This document shows positions 1-4,209 of a DNA stretch of 9,833 bases, in pieces. This DNA comes from Bacteroidota bacterium. GTDB taxonomy: Bacteria; Bacteroidota; Bacteroidia; NS11-12g; UBA955. The stretch spans positions 1-9,833 of the forward strand of contig SXYY01000088.1 of assembly GCA_005788145.1 (NCBI GenBank), in the 5' to 3' direction. The translations under genes were made by a program, and so were the position numbers. Numbering within the stretch: position 1 is the stretch's first letter; every line of letters starts with the position of its first letter. The notes under the pieces are model-generated. The model was not told the DNA's origin. It searched no databases and saw only the letters and a list, made by a program, of their open reading frames with translations.

Positions 1-20
1 AGGATCAAACTCTCCATTGT
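1..20 (-). rRNA. rrs: 16S rRNA, 5' end only (partial)
   Basis: Read on the minus strand, the first 14 bases give GAGAGTTTGATCCT, the universal start of bacterial 16S rRNA (the 27F primer region). The bases just upstream (ACAATG) fit the usual Bacteroidota 16S 5' end. By alignment with E. coli numbering, nucleotide 1 falls near position 20. The gene continues beyond the left edge of the window, so only the extreme 5' end is visible. The rest of the operon (23S, 5S, any spacer tRNAs) is outside the window. Confidence 0.92.
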
Positions 21-90
21 AAAATGTTTGTTTGACCCGGCATCCCAAAGTATTCTATTTTTGGGTGGCTTGTTATTCCTTACTCTGTAT

Positions 91-104
91 CTTTCAAAGA
101 ACTT
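91..104 (-). promoter_or_regulatory. boxA-like antitermination element in rRNA leader
   Basis: The minus strand reads AAGTTCTTTGAAAG about 70 nt upstream of the 16S 5' end. A TTCTTTGA-type sequence at this place is common in Bacteroidota rRNA leaders and resembles the boxA element bound by NusB/NusE, which protects rRNA transcription from premature termination. The match to the E. coli boxA (TGCTCTTTAACA) is only partial, so the role is inferred from position and similarity. Confidence 0.45.
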
Positions 105-112
105 TATAAACT

Positions 113-128
113 CAGATCCGAAGATCCG
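113..128 (-). other. UUCG-tetraloop hairpin in rRNA leader
   Basis: The minus strand reads CGGATC-TTCG-GATCTG. This folds into a 6-bp stem (one G-U pair) closed by a C(UUCG)G tetraloop, an especially stable loop type. On the plus strand the same bases appear as a direct repeat of AGATCCG (114-120 and 122-128). It sits in the leader transcribed from all three promoters, about 9 nt before the boxA-like element, and may help leader folding or processing. Confidence 0.4.
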
Positions 129-172
129 TTTATTGCTTGTTTCCCTTTTACTGTTCCTTCCGAAACGGGGTG

Positions 173-203
173 CAAAAATACAACAATTGATTGTCAATAT
201 CAA
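173..203 (-). promoter_or_regulatory. rRNA promoter P3 (proximal)
   Basis: The minus strand has TTG (201-203), a 20-nt spacer and TATTTTTG (173-180), a full match to the Bacteroidota -7 box TAnnTTTG. A T/A-rich tract lies just upstream (204-225). A second TTG (195-197) lies too close (14 nt) to be the preferred -33 box. The predicted transcript start is near 166-168, giving a leader of about 150 nt before 16S. The bases after the -7 box read GCACCCC, close to the GCATCCC seen at the other two promoters. Confidence 0.72.
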
Positions 204-283
204 GAAAAAATAAAACATTTTTTTCAAGGCAGCGACGGTAATTGTTGCAATTCACTCCCAGTAAATTTCAGAACACAATCCGA

Positions 284-299
284 TTGAAAACCCTTTCAA
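284..299 (-). other. Small hairpin in P2 leader
   Basis: The minus strand reads TTGAAA-GGGT-TTTCAA, a 6-bp AT-rich stem with a 4-nt loop. Its TTTGAAAG stretch (293-300) lies about 71 nt after the P2 -7 box; the same octamer occurs in the boxA-like element about 75 nt after the P3 -7 box. It may be an older copy of the boxA region, if the promoter units arose by duplication. The stem is weak, so its function is uncertain. Confidence 0.28.
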
Positions 300-350
300 A
301 AAATCAATCCAAATCGTTTTTAAACTCTTTAAATTTTGCTTTTGTCAAAG

Positions 351-367
351 CCCCTTATCGGAAGGGG
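351..367 (-). other. Hairpin at the predicted P2 transcript start
   Basis: The minus strand reads CCCCTT-CCGAT-AAGGGG, a perfect 6-bp stem with a 5-nt loop. It starts at 367, four bases after the P2 -7 box, so it would form at the very 5' end of the P2 transcript. A 5'-terminal stem can shield RNA from 5'-end-dependent decay or influence promoter escape. No hairpin this clear follows P1 or P3. Confidence 0.4.
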
Positions 368-370
368 ATG

Positions 371-400
371 CAAAGGTACAACTTCTTTTCACATTGTCAA
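371..400 (-). promoter_or_regulatory. rRNA promoter P2 (middle)
   Basis: The minus strand has TTGACA with TTG at 398-400, a 19-nt spacer and TACCTTTG (371-378). Both boxes fit the Bacteroidota primary sigma factor consensus (TTG at -33, TAnnTTTG at -7) with the preferred spacing. A T-rich tract (401-425) lies upstream as a possible UP element. It is followed by GCATCCCC and a hairpin at the predicted start site near 365. Confidence 0.8.
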
Positions 401-564
401 GAAAAAAGTGAAATATTTTTTATTGACTCTCCCAAACTTCGTTGCTCCTCACTTCCCTAAATGTAAAAACGCTATCCAATGTAAACCCCCAACTTTATTG
501 CTATCCAGCAAGCTTTCGCTTTGTGTTGAGCAATTCATTTGGTTGTCTCTACCAGAACGGGATG

Positions 565-594
565 CAAAGGTAATACTCTTTTCTACAAATTCAA
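565..594 (-). promoter_or_regulatory. rRNA promoter P1 (distal)
   Basis: The minus strand has TTG (592-594), a 19-nt spacer and TACCTTTG (565-572), identical in its -7 box to P2. It is followed by GCATCCCG. The predicted start is near 559, giving a leader of roughly 540 nt before 16S. It lies about 74 nt after the queA stop codon. A run of nine T residues on the minus strand about 15 nt upstream of the -33 box may act as an UP element. Confidence 0.8.
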
Positions 595-667
595 GTGTGC
601 CCAGTAAAAAAAAATCTCAACAAACGCCAATGAGTAGCAATTCAATCAATTACCCTTAGAAAAAAAA

Positions 668-2476
668 TTATCGCCATAGCAACGAACCATCGCCATAACT
701 CAAAAAATGATAGCCTCGAGCCACCGCAAACCCGTAAATCGAACGCCAATCACCCCCAACAAAGGCAGAAATCAGCATTAACAACGTGGATTTGGGCTGG
801 TGGAAATTCGTAATTAGGCCTTTCACTATTCTAAACTCAAACCCATCCACAATAAAAATCTGTGTCTGTCCCTGAATCGAACCGCCCTGATTTAACGCAT
901 ATTCCCTCAAAGCCAATAGCGATTCCTCCAAACCAATCTCCTTTCCTTCGCGCAACTTCAACCCCAAATCATATCCATCGTCGCATGAAACCATGCCGTC
1001 CCAACATCCTTGTATCAATCTGCAACCCACGAAATAAAGACTCTCCAATACCCTCATCGATGTTGTCCCGATGGCAACAACCCTCCGATTGCGCTGCAAT
1101 GCATCCAACATCGTATCCACCAGTGAAACAGTAATTGCGAATCGCTCCGCATGCATCTCATGCTCGTTGGCATAATCCGAACTCATGGGCTTAAAAGTAC
1201 CTGCGCCCACATGTAGTGTTAAATATGAAAACCGCACCCCTTTATATACCAGGCGATGCCGCAGAGATTCGGTAAAATGCAACGATGCTGTTGGCGCTGC
1301 CACCGCACCTGCATGTTCAGCAAAAATGGCTTGGTAACGATCTTTGTCGCCATCGCGCACCGCTCTTTCTATATATGGAGGCAATGGCACAGCCCCCAAA
1401 CACTCAATGGCATCCTGCACTGTGGCAAATTCACCTTGAAACGACAAATTCACCCGATTGCGTTCGCGGTCCAACCAAGTAATTTGCAAACGCCCCATCG
1501 CCCCAACAACTTCAACCACATCATTCTCCCGAAATTTCTTTCGATTCCCTACCATCACCTCCCACTGCAACCAGCCCGCGTCCAACGGATTCAACAAAAA
1601 CACCTCCACTTCAGCGCCACCCATGACCCTGCCGTGCAACCTCGCTGGAATCACCTTGGTATCATTGGCAACCAATACATCGCCCTCTCCCAAACAATCC
1701 ACCAACTCAAAAAACTGTTTGTCTTCCAAAGAATCACCACCATCTACCTGTGCATGGCGGACCAACAACCTTGATGCGTCTCTGGGCTCAATTGCCTCAA
1801 ATGCGATGCGATTACTGGGTAAGTCATAATGATAGTCCGTCACGGGCAATGCTGGCACCATCAGCGACACCGCTCCTTCCTCCTCTCGCTTCAGAAACAA
1901 CATTAGCTGTTCAAATGCCTTTGCCCGATGGCTAAGTGCATTTTTCTCGTGGGCCAACATTTGGGCAAAAGATTTTGAATATCCCGTCGGCTGAAAAATG
2001 GGATCATACCCGAAGCCCTCGCTGCCGGTGGCTTTCAACAATATCTCTCCTTCAACCTTTCCCTCAAAATACAATGGCCTCTTTGAACCGCCCAAACCCA
2101 TTACGCACAACACGGTACGAAACGATGCGCTGCGATTCACACTACCCTCTAACGCTGATAACAACTTGGCATTATTGGCAGAATGGTTCACCGGTTCACC
2201 CGCATAACGCGCAGAGTACACTCCGGGCGCTCCATGTAACGCATCTACACACAATCCACTGTCATCGGCCACACAAGGAAGTCCCGTTGCTTCAAACACC
2301 GCTTGGGCTTTTAAATAGGCATTTACATGAAATGTAGATCCCGTTTCGTCCACGTCAATTTCAAATCCGGCTTCCTTCAGTGAAATCAGCGCTAGCCTAT
2401 CCGCTACGATGGATTGGGCTTCTTCAATTTTATGGGCGTTGTTGGTGGCGAACACCAATTTTACAGTCGCAGACAT
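668..2476 (-). CDS. RdgB-QueA fusion: XTP/dITP diphosphatase joined to SAM:tRNA ribosyltransferase-isomerase
   Basis: One unbroken frame of 602 residues encodes two complete enzymes. Residues 1 to ~197 are an RdgB/HAM1 (Ham1/ITPase) protein, which hydrolyses dITP, XTP and ITP to monophosphates and keeps deaminated purines out of DNA and RNA. Visible motifs are TNNAHK (11-16), ADDSGL (70-75), GAPGVYSARYAG (82-93), GFGYDPIF (154-161) and LSHRAKAF (181-188). Residues 206-602 are QueA, which transfers and isomerises the ribosyl part of SAM onto 7-aminomethyl-7-deazaguanine in tRNA to make epoxyqueuosine. Its motifs are NDTKVIPARLHG (271-282), TASLHF (396-401), LHVGAGTFKPM (421-431), AIGTTSMRVLES (468-479) and TNFHQPKSTLLML (556-568). 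Both halves have normal family length and are joined by about 10 residues. Met206 matches a usual QueA start and has a purine-rich tract upstream, so separate QueA synthesis is possible. The ATG lies 6 nt after scoA. Domain calls are firm; the fusion state is read directly from the frame but could reflect an assembly error. Confidence 0.93.
   Translation of the reverse strand: MSATVKLVFATNNAHKIEEAQSIVADRLALISLKEAGFEIDVDETGSTFHVNAYLKAQAVFEATGLPCVADDSGLCVDALHGAPGVYSARYAGEPVNHSANNAKLLSALEGSVNRSASFRTVLCVMGLGGSKRPLYFEGKVEGEILLKATGSEGFGYDPIFQPTGYSKSFAQMLAHEKNALSHRAKAFEQLMLFLKREEEGAVSLMVPALPVTDYHYDLPSNRIAFEAIEPRDASRLLVRHAQVDGGDSLEDKQFFELVDCLGEGDVLVANDTKVIPARLHGRVMGGAEVEVFLLNPLDAGWLQWEVMVGNRKKFRENDVVEVVGAMGRLQITWLDRERNRVNLSFQGEFATVQDAIECLGAVPLPPYIERAVRDGDKDRYQAIFAEHAGAVAAPTASLHFTESLRHRLVYKGVRFSYLTLHVGAGTFKPMSSDYANEHEMHAERFAITVSLVDTMLDALQRNRRVVAIGTTSMRVLESLYFVGCRLIQGCWDGMVSCDDGYDLGLKLREGKEIGLEESLLALREYALNQGGSIQGQTQIFIVDGFEFRIVKGLITNFHQPKSTLLMLISAFVGGDWRSIYGFAVARGYHFLSYGDGSLLWR
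1873..1885 (-). promoter_or_regulatory. Shine-Dalgarno-like tract before internal QueA start
   Basis: The minus strand reads GAGGAGGAAGGAG, ending 11 nt before the in-frame ATG at 1859-1861 (Met206 of the fusion). It encodes Glu198-Gly201 of the linker and contains a full AGGAGG. It could be a relic of, or a working, internal ribosome-binding site that yields free QueA. Bacteroidota generally make little use of Shine-Dalgarno pairing, and the tract also serves as Glu codons, so it may be chance. Confidence 0.3.
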
Positions 2477-2482
2477 TGGCGA

Positions 2483-3184
2483 TTACTCCCCTTTTTTACG
2501 CACGGTTCGCTGCTCGATGCGCTTTTCATAGTCGCTTCCTTTAACGATGCGATGCACGTACACACCCGGAACATGAATATCGTTTGGGTTCAACTCTCCG
2601 GCCTCTACCAATTCCTCCACCTCGGCAATGGTTACCTTGCCAGCCATGGCCATCATGGGATTGAAATTGCGGGCGGTATCTTTGAATATGAGGTTTCCGT
2701 GCTTATCCCCTTTCCAGGCTTTCACGATGGCAAAATCCGCATCAAAGGCGTATTCCATCAAATGGGTTTTACCATTAAACACCCTGACTTCCTTGCCCTC
2801 GGCAACTTCCGTCCCCACACCCGCTGGCGTGTAAAACGCTGGGATGCCCGCGCCTGCGGCGCGGCATCGCTCTGCCAAAGTACCCTGTGGAATCAGTTCC
2901 ACTTCCAATTCCCCACTCAATAACTGTCGCTCAAACTCCGCATTCTCCCCCACATATGAACTGATCATTTTTTTTACCTGTCTGCCCTGCAACATCAACC
3001 CAATCCCAAAATCGTCCACCCCCGCATTGTTGCTAATACATGTCAGCCCCTTCACCCCCTTCTTCACCAAAGCGGAAATGGAATTCTCCGGAATTCCACA
3101 AAGACCGAATCCACCCAACATCAATACCGCACCATCCTCGATGTCGTGAATGGCCGCTTCGGCAGAAGCATATACTTTTTTCAT
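2483..3184 (-). CDS. scoA: Succinyl-CoA:3-ketoacid CoA-transferase subunit A
   Basis: This 233-residue protein is the alpha subunit of a family I CoA-transferase (SCOT/acetoacetate:succinyl-CoA type), which moves CoA from succinyl-CoA to acetoacetate and so links ketone bodies or leucine breakdown to acetyl-CoA. Motifs typical of subunit A are GGFGLCGIPE (24-33), SNNAGVDDFG (51-60), GAGIPAFYTPAGVGT (111-125) and ARNFNPMMAMAGK (171-183); the length is normal for the family. The catalytic glutamate of these enzymes lies in subunit B, and no subunit B gene is next to it: clpS precedes it by 10 nt and the rdgB-queA frame follows after 6 nt. The partner must lie elsewhere in the genome if the enzyme is active. 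The exact acyl substrates cannot be read from sequence alone. Confidence 0.93.
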   Translation of the reverse strand: MKKVYASAEAAIHDIEDGAVLMLGGFGLCGIPENSISALVKKGVKGLTCISNNAGVDDFGIGLMLQGRQVKKMISSYVGENAEFERQLLSGELEVELIPQGTLAERCRAAGAGIPAFYTPAGVGTEVAEGKEVRVFNGKTHLMEYAFDADFAIVKAWKGDKHGNLIFKDTARNFNPMMAMAGKVTIAEVEELVEAGELNPNDIHVPGVYVHRIVKGSDYEKRIEQRTVRKKGE

Positions 3185-3189
3185 AGTTG

Positions 3190-3222
3190 CAAATTTACTG
3201 AACCTCTAGCTGAGCCGACAAA
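3190..3222 (-). promoter_or_regulatory. Possible internal promoter for scoA
   Basis: The minus strand has TTTG (3219-3222), a 21-nt spacer and TAAATTTG (3190-3197), a full match to the -7 consensus. The first three bases of the -7 box are the clpS stop codon. Transcription would start at or next to the scoA ATG (3182-3184), giving a nearly leaderless message. The spacer is longer than at the rRNA promoters, so this is tentative. Confidence 0.3.
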
Positions 3223-3485
3223 CCTTTTTCACACAAAGCCGTGCAGATGGGCTCCATGTCCTCATAACTGCCCGACTTCACGGCGTATTTGCCGTTGTTA
3301 TGGATAATCCAAGCACACTGCTCTGCCTGCAAACGCGTGTGACCACAATATTTGATCAAATTGGAGATAACCCAGTCAAATGTGTTCACATCGTCGTTGT
3401 AAACCACAATTGTCCACCCCTTGTCCAACAACGCCTCAACGTCTTCTTGGGGATTGAAACTGGGATTCGATGACGTCATCTTCAT
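3195..3485 (-). CDS. clpS: ATP-dependent Clp protease adaptor ClpS
   Basis: This 96-residue protein is ClpS, the N-recognin that binds proteins with bulky hydrophobic N-termini and hands them to ClpA(C)P for degradation in the cytoplasm. The core is clear: VVYNDDVNTFDWVI (27-40) holds the Asn30-Asp31-Asp32 group that binds the substrate alpha-amino group, AEQCAWIIH ends in His62 (equivalent to E. coli His66), and GKYAVKSG follows at 65-72. The length is typical. The frame opens with Met-Lys-Met, so translation could begin at 3485 or at the second ATG (3479). The first ATG lies 3 nt after the plsY stop codon, which implies translational coupling. No clpA or clpP is in the window. Confidence 0.93.
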   Translation of the reverse strand: MKMTSSNPSFNPQEDVEALLDKGWTIVVYNDDVNTFDWVISNLIKYCGHTRLQAEQCAWIIHNNGKYAVKSGSYEDMEPICTALCEKGLSAQLEVQ

Positions 3486-3488
3486 GGA

Positions 3489-4160
3489 TTACTTTTGCTT
3501 CTTAACCAAAATGCGCGACTTCGTTTCCTCGCCTGCCATCAAACGCTTGATATTCTTGCGATGTGTGTATACAATGAGTACCCCCACAGAAACGCCAAAA
3601 ACCACAATGCTCATATCTCGATTGCCAAATACCTGTAAAAACAATACGGGAATCGACAGTCCCGCCATCAACGAACCCACACTCACATAGCCCGTCACAA
3701 CATTTACCAACACAAACACCAATAAGGCCAATCCCGCCACCCGTGGATCCAACGCAATGATAATGCCGAACAACGTGGCTACGCCCTTCCCCCCTTTGAA
3801 CTTCGCGAAAACGGGCAACATATGTCCAACCACCGACAACACGCCGAAAACAACAGGAAAAAACCACGAATTGGATGCATTTGGGATTTCCTCTGAATAC
3901 AAATGATTCTCCATCATGTAGGCCAACACGACCGCCAAATAACCTTTTAAAATATCCATCAATAACACCACCGTGCCCGGTCCTTTTCCCAACACCCGAA
4001 AAACATTGGTAGCGCCTGCATTGCCACTGCCATGCTCCCGTACATCGATCCCATAAAATTTGCGTCCCACCCAAATGGCACTGGGAATCGATCCCAGCAA
4101 ATAGGCCATCAATGCACAGATAATTTCAATCCCCGATTTACCCAAACTTTCTAGCAACAT
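3489..4160 (-). CDS. plsY: Glycerol-3-phosphate acyltransferase PlsY
   Basis: PlsY is an inner-membrane enzyme that transfers the acyl group from acyl-phosphate to sn-glycerol-3-phosphate, the first step of phospholipid synthesis in most bacteria. The 223-residue protein has about five hydrophobic membrane segments and the three conserved cytoplasmic motifs: GSIPSA (23-28) with REHGSGNAGATNVFR (41-55), then GHMLPVFAKFKGGKGVAT (112-129), and the C-terminal HRKNIKRLMAGEE (200-212). The loop at 84-98 is somewhat long and polar. It is the first gene of a packed group followed by clpS after 3 nt. The start at 4160 gives the usual N-terminus just before the first membrane segment. A second frame of 190 codons overlapping it is an out-of-frame shadow. 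Confidence 0.95.
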   Translation of the reverse strand: MLLESLGKSGIEIICALMAYLLGSIPSAIWVGRKFYGIDVREHGSGNAGATNVFRVLGKGPGTVVLLMDILKGYLAVVLAYMMENHLYSEEIPNASNSWFFPVVFGVLSVVGHMLPVFAKFKGGKGVATLFGIIIALDPRVAGLALLVFVLVNVVTGYVSVGSLMAGLSIPVLFLQVFGNRDMSIVVFGVSVGVLIVYTHRKNIKRLMAGEETKSRILVKKQK

Positions 4161-4179
4161 ATTGAAAAAATTCTGCGTT

Positions 4180-4203
4180 CAAAATTAACGGAAACTTCCC
4201 GTT
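4180..4203 (-). promoter_or_regulatory. Palindrome and -7-like box before plsY
   Basis: In the 49-nt gap before plsY the minus strand carries AACGGGAA-G-TTTCCGTT (4187-4203), an imperfect palindrome with one G-T mismatch, whose last T begins TAATTTTG (4180-4187), a full match to the -7 consensus. No TTG lies at the right distance for a -33 box. The palindrome could be an operator overlapping a promoter or a weak terminator of the protease gene; it lacks a proper U tract. Confidence 0.3.
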
Positions 4204-4209
4204 TCTTGA

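Larger units (their letters stand above)
21..667 (-). promoter_or_regulatory. rRNA operon promoter and leader region (no protein gene)
   Basis: This 650-base stretch between the queA end and the 16S start holds no credible protein gene; short open frames on the plus strand have no family resemblance and lie opposite the promoters. It contains three tandem minus-strand promoters (listed separately), each preceded by AT-rich tracts that could act as UP elements, and an AT-rich leader with small hairpins and a boxA-like element. The three -7 boxes begin at 565, 371 and 173, that is 194 and 198 nt apart. This layout is what one expects for a strongly expressed, growth-controlled stable-RNA operon. 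I see no clear intrinsic terminator between the queA stop codon and the first promoter, so the upstream operon may read into the rRNA operon. Confidence 0.75.

Noticed and set aside
30..60. ATACTTTGGGATGCC on the minus strand as a fourth rRNA promoter
   Set aside because: The -7 match is one base short (TACTTTG) and a start here would fall at or inside the 16S 5' end.
173..594. CRISPR-like or mobile repeat array
   Set aside because: The repeated segments are promoter boxes about 195 nt apart with diverged sequence between them; no short identical repeats with unique spacers, and no transposase anywhere in the window.
28..659. Three short plus-strand open frames (61, 72 and 107 codons)
   Set aside because: They lie opposite the rRNA promoters and leader, have low-complexity AT-driven composition and no recognisable family.
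1256..1774. Plus-strand open frame of 172 codons
   Set aside because: Antisense shadow of the QueA coding region; no domain features.
3502..4074. Minus-strand open frame of 190 codons inside plsY
   Set aside because: It is the wrong frame of plsY; the in-frame product carries all PlsY motifs.
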